Shown one piece after another: positions 44,782 to 55,700 of a DNA stretch of 64,000 nucleotides (the stretch's first letter is position 1; every line of letters starts with the position of its first letter). The DNA comes from an uncultured Erythrobacter sp. GTDB lineage: Bacteria > Pseudomonadota > Alphaproteobacteria > Sphingomonadales > Sphingomonadaceae. The notes under the pieces were generated by a model. That model had not been told where the DNA came from, ran no database searches, and saw only the letters and a program-made list of their open reading frames with translations. The stretch covers positions 1 to 64,000 of the forward strand of contig CANKYZ010000009.1 in NCBI GenBank assembly GCA_947488325.1. The letters are read 5' to 3'. The translations under genes and the position numbers were made by a program.

Positions 44782-45621
44782 ATGACAATTGCAACAGTCA
44801 CCGATGAAGATGGCTGCATCGCGACCGACAAACTAGCAGATGGGACGCTCCAAAATGTCGCGCTGTTGGCCTCGGACACACCACGCGCGCAAGAAGCATT
44901 TTCAATGCTGTGGGCCCAGCGCGACTGGTCACCATTGGAAAGCGCAGACGCCGCCGTGGTACTGGGCGGCGATGGTTTCATGCTCCAAATATTGCATGCG
45001 ATGCTTGATTCGGGCCGCGTCATCCCCGCTTATGGGATGAATCTTGGCACGGTCGGGTTTTTGATGAACCGGTTTAGCAAGCGAGCTGCCGTAATGACCC
45101 GGCTTAACCGAGCACGCGGCAAGATCATCGCACCGCTTAGAATTACCGCGGTAACGCAAGATGGTGAGCAGCATACAATGTGCGCAATCAACGAATTGTC
45201 GCTTCTGCGTGAAACGCGCCAGACCGCAAAGATTGAGATTACCGTGGGCAGCCGTGTCCGAATTCCGGAGTTGGTTGGAGACGGCGTGCTGGTGGCAACT
45301 CCAGCTGGCTCTACCGCTTACAACCTCTCCGCAAATGGCCCCATACTGCCGCTCGACAGCGGGATGTTGGCACTGACCCCGATCAGCCCGTTTAGACCAC
45401 GTAGATGGCGCGGTGCGATCCTTCCAGACGAAATGCGGATTAAACTTCGTGTTCTGGAACCATCCAAGCGTTCGGTAGCAGCTGTCGCCGATCAAAAAGA
45501 ACTGCGCGACATCGCCGAAGTGACGATCGAAATCGCGCATGATTTGAAACTTGAGCTCTTATTTGATCCCGGCCAATCGCTCGCGGAACGCATTGTGGCG
45601 GAACAGTTCGCAGTCGATTAA
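44782..45621 (+). CDS. nadK: NAD kinase
   Basis: The 279-aa enzyme phosphorylates NAD to NADP. It has the GGDG motif in 'AVVLGGDGFMLQILHAM', 'GMNLGTVGFLMNRF', 'NELSLLRETRQTAKIEI' and 'GDGVLVATPAGSTAYNLSANGPILPL'. It stands alone, upstream of tRNA-Asn. Confidence 0.96.
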   Translation: MTIATVTDEDGCIATDKLADGTLQNVALLASDTPRAQEAFSMLWAQRDWSPLESADAAVVLGGDGFMLQILHAMLDSGRVIPAYGMNLGTVGFLMNRFSKRAAVMTRLNRARGKIIAPLRITAVTQDGEQHTMCAINELSLLRETRQTAKIEITVGSRVRIPELVGDGVLVATPAGSTAYNLSANGPILPLDSGMLALTPISPFRPRRWRGAILPDEMRIKLRVLEPSKRSVAAVADQKELRDIAEVTIEIAHDLKLELLFDPGQSLAERIVAEQFAVD

Positions 45622-45705
45622 ACTTTCCGCATTAATCCCTCTTGCAATGCTGGCGCACGAATCATATACGCGCGCCTCGCACTCGGCAGACAAATCGAGT
45701 GATGT

Positions 45706-45780
45706 TCCCCGATAGCTCAGCGGTAGAGTAGGTGACTGTTAATCACTTGGTCGTTGGTTCGAATCCAACTCGGGGAGCCA
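45706..45780 (+). tRNA. tRNA-Asn(GTT)
   Basis: The acceptor TCCCCGA/TCGGGGA is seen. The anticodon stem GTGA/TCAC encloses CTGTTAA (anticodon GTT), and the T-arm is GTTGGTTCGAATCCAAC. GCCA is encoded at the end and is followed by a T-run (TTTTTT), which may help termination. Confidence 0.96.
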
Positions 45781-45883
45781 TTTTTTGATGACAACAGGTT
45801 ACGGCGAACATTATTAGCGCAGGTGGCGCGAGGATTTCACCAAGGATCCTGTGATAACGACATACGTTCTCTGGACCTGTTGG

Positions 45884-46633
45884 TTACGATCCAATCAGTA
45901 GCCGCACCCCAACCATCGTTACCAGCGCAGCTGTCAGCCACCTGATCCAGCGTAATGGCAGGACTTTTAGCGCCATTAAGCTGCCGATTTGGCCGCCAAT
46001 TCCCACCGCGATCAACAGTGGTAACGCCTCGACCATTGCTCCACCGAACATTGTAGGACCGTGCTTGAATAACTGGCCAGCCAGTCCGAACATCGAATTG
46101 ACGAGGATGAAAAAGCTCGCCGTTGCAGCGATTGCGCGCGGGTCGCGCCACCTGCTCAGATGCAACAATGGGGCAAGAAAAATGCCTCCGCCTATACCCA
46201 CCAACCCCGCAAGGAACCCGATAGGAGCGGCAATAAAGGGCATGGCTTTTGCAAAACCTGTTGGCTCACCATCACAGGCGCTAGCGACCGGTATGAGCAT
46301 GGTCACCCCTGTAAGCACCAGGCTGGCGCCAAGCAGCAGCAGGAATGCGTCCTGCTGGATCGGCACCATCCCGCCGAGGAACGCGGCTGGGGCAGCAAAC
46401 GCCGTCAGCGCCAAAGCCCCGCGCCAAGGCGTGACGCCTGCGCGCGCAAACCGGAACGTAGCACCCGCCACCACCACGATATTGCATGCCAGCGCCACCA
46501 GCGGCAGCACTCGGTAATCCAGTCCCGACAGGGCCAACAGCGCAGCATAGGTCGACCCTCCACCAAACCCAACGCTGGCATAAAGCAGCGCGGTGACGAA
46601 GAAGCCGATACCAAGAACGAGGATTAGCGGCAC
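45884..46633 (-). CDS. TauE/SafE-family permease (TSUP)
   Basis: The 249-aa integral membrane protein has about 7-8 hydrophobic helices and the TSUP patterns 'VGFGGGSTYAALLALSGLDYRVLP' and 'GFLAGLVGIGGGIFLAPLLHL'. Members export or import sulfite, sulfoacetate or related organic anions. No sulfur-metabolism gene is adjacent, so the substrate is open. Confidence 0.88.
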   Translation of the reverse strand: MPLILVLGIGFFVTALLYASVGFGGGSTYAALLALSGLDYRVLPLVALACNIVVVAGATFRFARAGVTPWRGALALTAFAAPAAFLGGMVPIQQDAFLLLLGASLVLTGVTMLIPVASACDGEPTGFAKAMPFIAAPIGFLAGLVGIGGGIFLAPLLHLSRWRDPRAIAATASFFILVNSMFGLAGQLFKHGPTMFGGAMVEALPLLIAVGIGGQIGSLMALKVLPLRWIRWLTAALVTMVGVRLLIGS

Positions 46634-46678
46634 GCGGCGCGCTCACCTCGGTCTGACCAAGTACCCACCACAGGCAGC

Positions 46679-49441
46679 CTATGCCGCTGGGCGCGGTCCC
46701 GCCGCACCGTGGCAATGCTTATACTTATTGCCCGATCCACATGGGCAAGGCGCATTCCGGCTGACTTCCAAATGAGCATAGGGGTTTTCGGTGTTTGCCC
46801 CGCCCGGCCCTGATGCGGCGCGCGGGCTGCCAGCGAGAGAACCAAACAATTCGGGCCGCTCTGCCGATCCATCGCCATCATTCGAGTTTTCAAGGCCCGT
46901 GAGCGGATCAATATGTCCGGTGAGGAATTCGGGCAGGTCAGGCAGCGCCTCTGGCTCAGGTTGTGTCATGCGGAGTTCGGATTTGAACAGCAGCTTGGTG
47001 ACTTCCTCACGCAGCGTATCGAGCATTGATTCAAACAGACCGAACGCCTCTTGCTTATATTCGTTGATCGGCTGTTTCTGCGCGATACCGCGCATCCAGA
47101 TCACCTGACGCAGCGCATCAAGAGTTGCGAGGTGTTCTTTCCAATGAAAATCGAGTTGACGCAGCAGGATGTCTTTCTCAACCAGACGCCAAATGCTCAG
47201 GTCGTTTCTGGCCATTTTGGCTTCCATCATCTCATCGGTTTGCGCGCGAAGACGTTCTTCGATGATTTCTTGTTCGACCTGATCTTCCTCCAACCAATCG
47301 TCGATTGGTGGGGTAAGACCAAAAACGTCCTCCAGTTTCTCTTTGAGACCTGCGACATCCCATTGTTCGGGATAGGATCCGGGGGGGCACGTGGTGGCTA
47401 TGATCGAATTGATCGAATCGTGGCGCATATCGACCACGACATCATCGACCGCTTCTGAATCCATGATTTCAGAGCGTTGCTCATAGATCACCTTACGCTG
47501 GTCGTTCATCACGTCATCATATTGGACGACCTGTTTGCGGGTGTCGTAATTGCGCGCTTCAACCTTTTTCTGAGCCGTCTCGATAGCTTTAGAAAGCCAT
47601 TTCGAGCCAATAGCCTCGCCGTCCTCAAGGTTGGAGTTCATCATTTTGGCAAACAAAGTGTCAGGGCCAAAGATGCGAAGCAGATCGTCTTCTAGGCAGA
47701 GGTAGAAACGCGAAAGGCCGGGATCACCCTGACGACCCGACCGGCCGCGCAACTGGTTATCAATCCGGCGAGATTCGTGACGTTCCGTGCCGAGAACGAA
47801 CAAGCCGCCCGCTTCGAGCACTTTGCGTTTTTCTTCCGCAACCTCCTCTGTCAGCTTGGCCACAGCCTCATCTTTAGCCGGACCGTCTTCCATTTGACCC
47901 AGTTCAGCTTCGATCCGGAATTCAAGATTGCCGCCGAGCTGAATGTCCGTGCCGCGACCCGCCATATTGGTGGCGATAGTAACCGCCCCAAGGCGACCCG
48001 CCTGCGAGACGATATGCGCCTCTCGTTCGTGTTGACGCGCGTTCAGAACTTCGTGCTTAACGCCTTCCTTATCGAGGAATTGGCTCAATAATTCGGACTT
48101 CTCGATGGACACCGTACCGACCAGAATAGGCTGACCGATGCTGGATTTTTCCGCGATAGATTTCGCAATTGCTTGAAATTTGTCGATGGTGCTTTTGTAA
48201 AATTCATCCTCTTCATCGATTCGTTGGACCGGAAGATTGGTCGGGATTTCAACCACATTGACCTTGTAAATATCCCAAAATTCCGATGCTTCGGTCGCGG
48301 CGGTGCCAGTCATGCCTGCCAGCTTTGGGTACATGCGGAAGTAATTCTGGAACGTGATCGATGCCATCGTCTGATTTTCAGGCTCAATCTTGACGCCCTC
48401 TTTGGCCTCGGTCGCTTGGTGCAGACCGTTTGACCAACGGCGGCCATCCATCATGCGTCCGGTGAATTCGTCGATGATAACAATCTTGCCATCCTTCACG
48501 ATATAATGGTCATCGCGCTTGAACATGTGGACGGCTTTTAGCGCTTGATCGAGATGGTGGACGACCTGCGTATTTTCGACATCATAGAGATTGTCGGTTT
48601 CAAGCAGCCCTTTATCGATGAGCATTTTCTCAACCGATTCAAGTCCGTCTTCGGTCAATTGGATGTTCTTGGTCTTCTCATCCTTCTCATACCATTCTTC
48701 CGGGATTTCCTTGGCGACCTCATCCAGTTTCAAATAAAGGTCAGACTTATCTTCGGTCGGGCCAGAGATGATCAACGGCGTGCGGGCCTCATCAATCAGG
48801 ATCGAATCCACTTCATCGACAATGGCATAATTGAATGGGCGCTGCGCCATTTGTGTGCGCTCATGTTTCATATTGTCGCGCAGATAATCGAAACCAAATT
48901 CGTTATTCGTGCCGTATGTGATGTCGGCATTATAGGCGTCGCGCTTGGTCAATTCGTCCATGTTCGGAACGATCACGCCGACTGTCAGACCCAGCCATGT
49001 GTAAAGCTGCCCCATCCATTCTGCATCGCGGCGGGCTAAGTAGTCATTGACAGTGATGACATGGACACCTTTGCCCTCAATCGCATTGAGATAGGTCGCC
49101 AGAGTCGCCACCAGTGTCTTACCCTCACCGGTCCGCATTTCGGAAATTTCGCCGCGATGCAGCACAATACCGCCGATCATTTGCACATCGAAATGCCGCA
49201 TTCCGAGCACCCGCATCGATGCTTCACGCACTGTGGCGAAGGCTTCTGGCAAAATGTCGTCGAGCGTGCTTCCACTGTCGAGCTGTTCGCGGAATTTGGC
49301 GGTCTGCGCCTGAAGCGTTTCGTCCGACAATTCCTGGATCATCGGTTCTAGCGCATTAATCTTGTCAACGATTTTACCTAGTGTTTTGACATATCGATCG
49401 TTTGATGAACCAAATACCGATTTGACGAGTGTATTGAACAT
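46679..49441 (-). CDS. secA: Preprotein translocase ATPase SecA
   Basis: The 920-aa motor has Walker A '[17 protein letters not shown]' (GEGKT at 105-109), the DEAD-type '[19 protein letters not shown]', '[17 protein letters not shown]', '[11 protein letters not shown]', '[16 protein letters not shown]' and '[13 protein letters not shown]'. The SEC-C zinc-binding tail ([14 protein letters not shown]) binds SecB. It drives Sec export. Its upstream region is shared with a small exported protein gene. Confidence 0.99.
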   Translation of the reverse strand: MFNTLVKSVFGSSNDRYVKTLGKIVDKINALEPMIQELSDETLQAQTAKFREQLDSGSTLDDILPEAFATVREASMRVLGMRHFDVQMIGGIVLHRGEISEMRTGEGKTLVATLATYLNAIEGKGVHVITVNDYLARRDAEWMGQLYTWLGLTVGVIVPNMDELTKRDAYNADITYGTNNEFGFDYLRDNMKHERTQMAQRPFNYAIVDEVDSILIDEARTPLIISGPTEDKSDLYLKLDEVAKEIPEEWYEKDEKTKNIQLTEDGLESVEKMLIDKGLLETDNLYDVENTQVVHHLDQALKAVHMFKRDDHYIVKDGKIVIIDEFTGRMMDGRRWSNGLHQATEAKEGVKIEPENQTMASITFQNYFRMYPKLAGMTGTAATEASEFWDIYKVNVVEIPTNLPVQRIDEEDEFYKSTIDKFQAIAKSIAEKSSIGQPILVGTVSIEKSELLSQFLDKEGVKHEVLNARQHEREAHIVSQAGRLGAVTIATNMAGRGTDIQLGGNLEFRIEAELGQMEDGPAKDEAVAKLTEEVAEEKRKVLEAGGLFVLGTERHESRRIDNQLRGRSGRQGDPGLSRFYLCLEDDLLRIFGPDTLFAKMMNSNLEDGEAIGSKWLSKAIETAQKKVEARNYDTRKQVVQYDDVMNDQRKVIYEQRSEIMDSEAVDDVVVDMRHDSINSIIATTCPPGSYPEQWDVAGLKEKLEDVFGLTPPIDDWLEEDQVEQEIIEERLRAQTDEMMEAKMARNDLSIWRLVEKDILLRQLDFHWKEHLATLDALRQVIWMRGIAQKQPINEYKQEAFGLFESMLDTLREEVTKLLFKSELRMTQPEPEALPDLPEFLTGHIDPLTGLENSNDGDGSAERPELFGSLAGSPRAASGPGGANTENPYAHLEVSRNAPCPCGSGNKYKHCHGAAGPRPAA

Positions 49442-49573
49442 GAAAGATGCCCTTTGGGTGTTGCTTTGGAACGCGCTCGGCCCGCGCCATACAGGGCCTT
49501 ACGGAAATAAAGATGGTGTGATTGAATTCGCGCTGTTTCGCCGCGCGTTACGATAGAAATGCTATATGCGCGG

Positions 49574-49849
49574 CTACTCTAGCGCGCGCTCACTTCCAAA
49601 AATAAACGGCGGACGAAGCGCGCTTGGCGGGCTGATAGGCACAGGCTGCCGTTCACGCGTTGGGCACTTGGTGGTATGTTCACGGGCTTGCTGTTCGCAT
49701 TGACAGATTTCACTGGTCGTACTGTCATAGGCCCGGGCAAATGCGCGTGCATCCATTACCTGCGATTCCAACGCGGACGCATGTGTCGGCGCGTGTAACG
49801 CGGCAAGCCCAGTGAAAAGCGCAAACAGTGTGATCAGATGACGGCGCAT
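49574..49849 (-). CDS. Small exported protein of unknown function
   Basis: The 91-aa product starts with a signal peptide (MRRHLITLFALFTGLAALHAPTHA). The mature 65 residues contain three cysteines (EICQCEQQ and TTKCPT) and a Pro-rich end. I see no known family. It lies between secA and argJ, and the short length lowers confidence that it is expressed. Confidence 0.55.
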   Translation of the reverse strand: MRRHLITLFALFTGLAALHAPTHASALESQVMDARAFARAYDSTTSEICQCEQQAREHTTKCPTRERQPVPISPPSALRPPFIFGSERALE

Positions 49850-50014
49850 AATACCCCGCTATTTAGGGTATCTATTGCTCTGCGTCCACCTGCGGCGGCC
49901 AATCCGCCACAATTTTCGTTCAGTTTGCTTGTCATACTGTTGATACGAATGCTCTTAGGTGGCTGAGTGCGTGCGTCTTGCAGGTTCTCGCATTGGCTTA
50001 TAAGCGCCTGATCC

Positions 50015-51241
50015 ATGGATCTCGCCAATTCTCCGCTCGCACTGCCCTTCCCCGAATTGCCGCCAATCGCGGGTGTGACGCTGCGTGTGGCGCGTGCGCA
50101 TTACAAGGAATGGGATCGCGCGGATTTGACCTTTATCGAAGTCGCAGAAGGAACCGCCGTTGCGGGCGTCTTCACGCAAAGTGCCTGTGCCTCGACAGAA
50201 GTTGAGCTGGGCCGCGAGCAAGTCAAATCCGGAACCGCCCGCGCGCTGATCGTCAATGCTGGTAACTCTAACGCCTTCACCGGCTATCGCGGACGCGAAG
50301 CGGTTGAAATGATTATGGATCAAGTAAGTGAGGCACTGGGCTGCGATCGATCTCAAGTGCTGGTCTCTTCAACCGGAGTGATCGGCGTACCACTGCCCAA
50401 AGACAAGGCGCGCGAAGGTGTCACCGCCGCTGTTCACGCAGAGCCTTGCAGTTGGGAAGACGTCGCAAATGCAATTGCCACGACCGATACATTTGCGAAG
50501 GGCGCATATGCCTCCGCGATGATCGGAGAGACTCAGGTGGAATTGTGCGGGATCATCAAGGGTTCCGGCATGATCGCACCCGACATGGCAACGATGCTTG
50601 GTTACGTGTTTACCGACGCCGATATCGCACCGGATTTCCTGCAAGAGATGCTGGGCGCGGCCAACAATCAAACATTCAGCTGCATAACGGTGGATGGCGA
50701 TACGTCGACCAGCGACACGGTGCTTGCCTTTGCGACCGGTAAAGCTGGCCATGCGCGGATCGTCGGTTGGGATTGCCCCGGCGCCGATGCCTTTGCTGCT
50801 GCGCTGAACGACATCACCCGCCAATTGGCACAATTGGTGGTTCGAGACGGCGAAGGCGCCTCAAAATTCATAACAATTAGAGTATCCGGTGCGGCAAGTG
50901 ATGACAGCGCTCAGCACATTGGCCTCTGTGTTGCGAACTCGCCTTTGGTAAAGACCGCCATCGCTGGCGAGGATGCCAATTGGGGCCGCGTTGTCATGGC
51001 CGTAGGCAAGGCTGGCGAACCCGCCGACCGGGACAAACTCTCGATCGCATTTGGTGGAATATGGGCAGCGCGAGATGGATTGCCTGTCGATGATTATGAC
51101 GAAACACCAGTGGCCCAGCATCTGAAAGGCCAGAATATCGACCTCGCGGTCGAACTGGGCATCGGCGAAGGCAGAGCGACCGTTTGGACCTGCGATCTCA
51201 CCCACGGATATATCTCCATCAACGCAGACTACCGGTCTTAA
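50015..51241 (+). CDS. argJ: Bifunctional ornithine acetyltransferase / N-acetylglutamate synthase
   Basis: The 408-aa ArgJ precursor shows 'ALIVNAGNSNAFTG', 'LVSSTGVIGVPLP' and the autoprocessing site 'KGSGMIAPDMATMLGYVFTD', where cleavage before the Thr of 'ATML' gives alpha and beta chains with Thr as nucleophile. 'GDTSTSDTVLAFATG' and 'NSPLVKTAIAGEDANWGRV' are also typical. It recycles the acetyl group in arginine biosynthesis. The inositol-phosphatase-family gene follows by 12 bp. Confidence 0.96.
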   Translation: MDLANSPLALPFPELPPIAGVTLRVARAHYKEWDRADLTFIEVAEGTAVAGVFTQSACASTEVELGREQVKSGTARALIVNAGNSNAFTGYRGREAVEMIMDQVSEALGCDRSQVLVSSTGVIGVPLPKDKAREGVTAAVHAEPCSWEDVANAIATTDTFAKGAYASAMIGETQVELCGIIKGSGMIAPDMATMLGYVFTDADIAPDFLQEMLGAANNQTFSCITVDGDTSTSDTVLAFATGKAGHARIVGWDCPGADAFAAALNDITRQLAQLVVRDGEGASKFITIRVSGAASDDSAQHIGLCVANSPLVKTAIAGEDANWGRVVMAVGKAGEPADRDKLSIAFGGIWAARDGLPVDDYDETPVAQHLKGQNIDLAVELGIGEGRATVWTCDLTHGYISINADYRS

Positions 51242-51253
51242 GAGGGGGCAGTC

Positions 51254-52057
51254 GTGACTGAACTTTCCGCTCTCGATGCAGAAATCCGCGATCTGATGCG
51301 CTTTGCTGCACGCAATTCGATGCTGCCACGCTTTCGAACACTGGCCAAGAATGAAATTGAAATGAAGGGTGAGGACGACCCCGTCACAATTGTCGACCGC
51401 GAGGTGGAAGCCTTTCTGACCGAAGCTCTGAGCAAACTCGCCCCCGGCGTTGCCGTCGTGGGAGAAGAGGCCGTTGCTGAGGACGAAACCGTTCTCAAAC
51501 ATCTTTCGGACCAGTGCTGGATAGTTGACCCGCTGGATGGAACCGCGAACTTTACGAGGGGCGAAGAGCCGTTCGGAATTATCATCGCGCTCGCCGATGC
51601 GGGAAAAGCCGTCGCAGGCTGGATCTATGATCCAATCTCTGACCGATTTTGCCACACGAAAGCAGGCGAAGGCGCGTTTGTGAATGGCGAGCGGATCGCC
51701 TCGCGAACCACGGGTCAGGAACGTCCCGTCGCTGGGATCAGCCGCCTTTTCCTCACCGAAGAACAACGCGCCATGGTCGATGCAAAACTGGCACCGTATT
51801 ATTCAATGGTAGAAATCCCGCGCTGTGCCGCAGAACAATATCCGCGCCTCGCCTTGGGTCAAAACGACGTTTCCAGCTTTAAGCGTACATTGGCATGGGA
51901 CCACGCGGCGGGGGTCTTATGGCTTAACGAAGCCGGGGGGAAAGCTGCCCGTCTGGACGGCAGCGAATACCGCGTTGATGAGCACGGCAAACCCGGCCTG
52001 GTCGGCGCGTCTAACCCCGAACTCTGGGATGAATTTGTCGCGCGGGTTTTGCTCTAG
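51254..52057 (+). CDS. Inositol monophosphatase family; possibly histidinol-phosphatase
   Basis: The 267-aa protein starts at GTG 51254. It has E71-E72 ('VVGEEAVA'), 'WIVDPLDGTANFTRGEEPFG' (metal site) and 'AWDHAAGVLWLNEAGG'. Several alphaproteobacterial members of this group are HisN-type histidinol-phosphate phosphatases. The neighbour argJ points to amino-acid biosynthesis, but that alone does not settle the substrate. It is a paralogue of the gene at 15827. Confidence 0.85.
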   Translation: MTELSALDAEIRDLMRFAARNSMLPRFRTLAKNEIEMKGEDDPVTIVDREVEAFLTEALSKLAPGVAVVGEEAVAEDETVLKHLSDQCWIVDPLDGTANFTRGEEPFGIIIALADAGKAVAGWIYDPISDRFCHTKAGEGAFVNGERIASRTTGQERPVAGISRLFLTEEQRAMVDAKLAPYYSMVEIPRCAAEQYPRLALGQNDVSSFKRTLAWDHAAGVLWLNEAGGKAARLDGSEYRVDEHGKPGLVGASNPELWDEFVARVLL

Positions 52058-52127
52058 TCGAATGCTCAATTGCTGGCTATCCGACAATTTTCTGCATGTA
52101 GCGGACTCAATGAAACAGGAGGCTATC

Positions 52128-52392
52128 ATGACTTACAAACACAATAACATGACCGACCTGCCCTGCTTTCGAGCGTACATCTAAACGCCGCAGGGGCTTC
52201 CCATCCGAAACCAAGGTAAAGCGCGCCCTGCACTTTGTGCATGATGAAAAAGAACTAGTCGGAAAACTCGGCTGCAACGATCTGTGTCCGCGTGGATCGG
52301 GACAGTGTTTTCAAAAAGGGCTGTCTAAAATCTGGCCGCTTTCGATGGTGCTGAGCGACAAGACTATTGGCGTTAGGAAAAAGGGGCGCTGA
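52128..52392 (+). pseudogene. Decayed small SEC-C metal-binding protein
   Basis: An ATG at 52128 with a strong AGGAGG site opens '[14 protein letters not shown]' and stops at 52184. One base out of phase, the frame continues '[19 protein letters not shown]' and reaches '[19 protein letters not shown]' before the TGA at 52390. That last stretch resembles a SEC-C zinc motif (NDPCPCGSGxxFKxCC) with key cysteines changed. A single inserted T near 52167 plus substitutions explains the break. The track lists no ORF that covers it. A sequencing error would explain the shift but not the lost cysteines. Confidence 0.5.
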
Positions 52393-52413
52393 TTAGAGCA
52401 CCCCTCAACCTGA

Positions 52414-52734
52414 TCAAATTTCGCTTTCAATCCATTCTTTCAACTGATTCTTTGGCGCTGCGCCCACTTTGCGTGCAACAGCTTCACCGTTTTTGAACAG
52501 CACCATTAGAGGGATCGATTGCACGCCCATCTCTGCGGGGATGCCGGTGTTTTCCATGATGTCCATCTTGGCGATAGTAACGCTTTCACCCAACTCTTCG
52601 CTAATTTCTTCTAAAGCGGGGCCTATCATTTTGCATGGACCGCACCATTCCGCCCAGAAATCGACCAGCACAGGCTTGTCACTTTCGAGCACGTCGGTTT
52701 TGAAATTTTCGTCGGTAACGTTGACGGTGGCCAT
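52414..52734 (-). CDS. trxA: Thioredoxin
   Basis: The 106-aa thioredoxin has the redox site W30-C31-G-P-C34 ('DFWAEWCGPCKMIGPAL'), the cis-proline loop 'GVQSIPLMVLFKNG' and the normal length. It is a cytosolic disulphide reductant. It lies 54 bp after addA on the same strand and is the likely last gene of the divL operon or has its own promoter in the gap. Confidence 0.97.
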   Translation of the reverse strand: MATVNVTDENFKTDVLESDKPVLVDFWAEWCGPCKMIGPALEEISEELGESVTIAKMDIMENTGIPAEMGVQSIPLMVLFKNGEAVARKVGAAPKNQLKEWIESEI

Positions 52735-52788
52735 ATCGGCTTCTCCTGAAGTTTCGTTGGTCTCAATTTAGGCGCGTTTGCGTTTCAC

Positions 52789-55700
52789 TCAATATGCAAC
52801 GGCAGTTTGTCGCGGATAGGAATCCTGCGTCTCTCCCAACCGATCCTTTTGTTGTTCGAGAGTCACCATCGGAAGTTCGATCAGATTCGGCGTGTGAGTG
52901 TAAAGAACCGCCGCGCGGATGGCGCGGTCCGGATAGATCGCATCGAGAGCAGCAACATAGGCTGCCATCTGGCGGACAGTGGCGGTGGGCACTTCTTCGA
53001 GCCGCGTCGGCGGGCGGCGCGTTGTCTTGAAATCTACCACGATGACAACGTCCTGCGTTACAAGCAGCCGGTCAGCAGTACCTGCCACCACAATCCCGCC
53101 AATTGTTGCGGCGAGAGGGATTTCGGCCAAGGCAGCATCAGAAAATATCTCTGTGAAATCCGGATGGCTCAGCACATTCAATGCACTGTCGATCATCTCG
53201 GCGCGAATATCGAGCTCAAGATCACCGGCCTGCCGTTCCAGCCATGCCTCTGCGGCGGACCAACGTTCCCCAGCAGCAATATCCGGCAGACGTTCGAGCA
53301 TACGGTGGATCAACGTCCCACGCCGCGCAGCTATAACCGCAGTACCGGGCGCGAGCGGTGCATCTGCCCCTTGTTCCTCACCAGCACTGCTCGGCGCAAG
53401 TGGTTTAGGCGGGCGCGGTTCTGGTCCGATAGGCGTGGTTGCCCATGCGGGAAGCAAGATTTGCGTGGCCGATGGCGCCTGAGTTTCATCGCCGACGACC
53501 GGGTCAGCCCGCACGCCCCATTCGTGCCGTGCCCCCCAGATCGAGTCTTCCAATTTTGGACCATCGAAAACGGGCTCCAAATGCGCGTACCAACTGTCTT
53601 CGGGCACACCCCTTTGGGCGTGTCTTGGCCCAAGCGATCCGCCTATAAACAAAGCCTCTTCGGCGCGAGTCATCGCCACATAGAGCAACCGCCAATGCTC
53701 TTGCATCTCTGCAATCTGAGCCTTGTCACCAGCGGCCCTAATCGTCCCGACCCGCTCCTCTTTTGACAGTGAAGGCAGCGGGACAATTGGTGCATCCTCT
53801 TTTTCCGCGCCCAAGGGATCGTCGCGCAATTCCAACGACCCACCCTGTCCTGGTTCTCCAGTGGCATCGGCAAGGATCACTATCGGAGCCTGCAAACCTT
53901 TGGAGCCATGCACGGTCATCACTCGGACCTGCCCGGTGGCTCCGTCAGTGTCACGCTTCAGTTCACCATTGCCAGCATCGAACCATTCGACAAACCCTGC
54001 AAGGCTGGGTGTGTGTGCGCTTTGATAAGAGAATGCCGCATTGACCAGTTCATCAATCGGATCGTTCGCCTCGCGTCCCAATCGCGCGATCAAGGCTCGC
54101 CGCGCCTGCCATGGCCCTGTCAATAGCCAAGCGAGCAATCCTTGCGGCGTTTGGTAATCTGCAAGATTCAGCAATTCGCCCAGCTTGGCAAAAGTCTCCG
54201 CGACAAAGGCGTTTTCAGATGTGCGCAAATGTTCCCACAACCGAATTTTCGGAGCGCGGGGAATATATTCCAGTAAATCATCCTGCGTCCAGCCGATAAG
54301 CGGCGATGCAAGCAGGTTCGCAAGGCTGAGATCATCGAGCGGCTGCGATGCAAAGCGCAGCGCCGCCATCAGGTCCTTCACAGCAAGAGGTGCGCCGAGC
54401 CGCAACCGGTCAACACCTGCAACAGCGACGCCTTTGGTATGCAATTTCGCGACAATCTGCGCGGCAAGATCTTTGCGCTTCCGCACCAAAACCATGATAT
54501 CGCCCGCGCGTGCATGACGCCTTTCATCCTTTTCCAACACGAATGGTTCTTCATCTGTCACCCAACGACGCACCTGTTCGGCGATATTATCAGCCAGCAA
54601 CGTATCATGCGCGGGCAGCCAATCGCGCTCGCCTTCATCTTCGAAATTATCAGCAATTCCGGTGACTGGGTTCCACATCGCGACAAGACCTGCGCGGTCT
54701 GCGCCGATATGCTTCTCAGGTGGTTGAGTAAGGCCAAATGCACCGTGTCCAATCGCCTCAATCGCGCGATTGACGAAGTCTAATACGGGTGAAGACGTGC
54801 GGAATGACCGGCCAAGGTCAAGGTCATTCCATGTCGGTAAACGGCGCGTGTCACGCAGTCCATGGGCGTTGGCGCAGGCAGCCTCAATCCGGGCGTGGAC
54901 TCTATTTTTTGCACGGGCAAAGTTGTCTGGGCTGGTCCCTTGAAAACCAAAGATCGCCTGTTTGTAATCGCCCACGGTGAAGATCGTGCGGACCGTGTCA
55001 CCGCGCGCGCCCTCTCCACTGAAAAAGTCGTCTATTAAGGCGAAGACAATGTCCCATTGCGCCGCATTCGTATCCTGAGCCTCGTCAATCAGAATGTGAT
55101 CGAAACTCCGGTCCAGCTTATATCTGATCCAGTCGGATGCCTCTGTCTTGGCCAGCAAATGCGCAGCCTTGCGAATAAGGTCGTCGAAATCGAGCAACCC
55201 TTCGCGCGCCTTTGCCGTTTCCCAGCGCAGCGCAAATGCGCGACCCATTTCCAGCGCGGGGGTAAGGAATTCTGCGAACGCCACCAAAGCTTGGCGTTCT
55301 GCGACCATGGCGATAGCATCGGCAATGTATTGTTGCCATTCAGGCAAGCGAGGCTCTGCCGTAGTGGGTTTAGCCATCGCGCGTGGTTCGCCATCTTTCT
55401 TGAGCACCGTATCAAGAAAGCCGGCATATTCCTCCGCGCGTTGCCTAGTGTCCAAACCCAACCAATGAGGAATAAACTGAGCGGTCAGGTTCCCAACCTT
55501 GGTATCCCATTCCTGCATCAGCGGCAGGATGGCGCGCAATTGATCGTCAGGGAACACGTCTGGGCTTAAGCTTGCAACCGCCCAATCCGCATCGGCATCG
55601 GTCGGCATATCGAGCAACCTCAAAACCCGCGATCGCATTGGCGGTTTCCACGCACTCGGCCCTTCCCACAATTCCGCGGCACCAACGCAGCGCATTAGCC

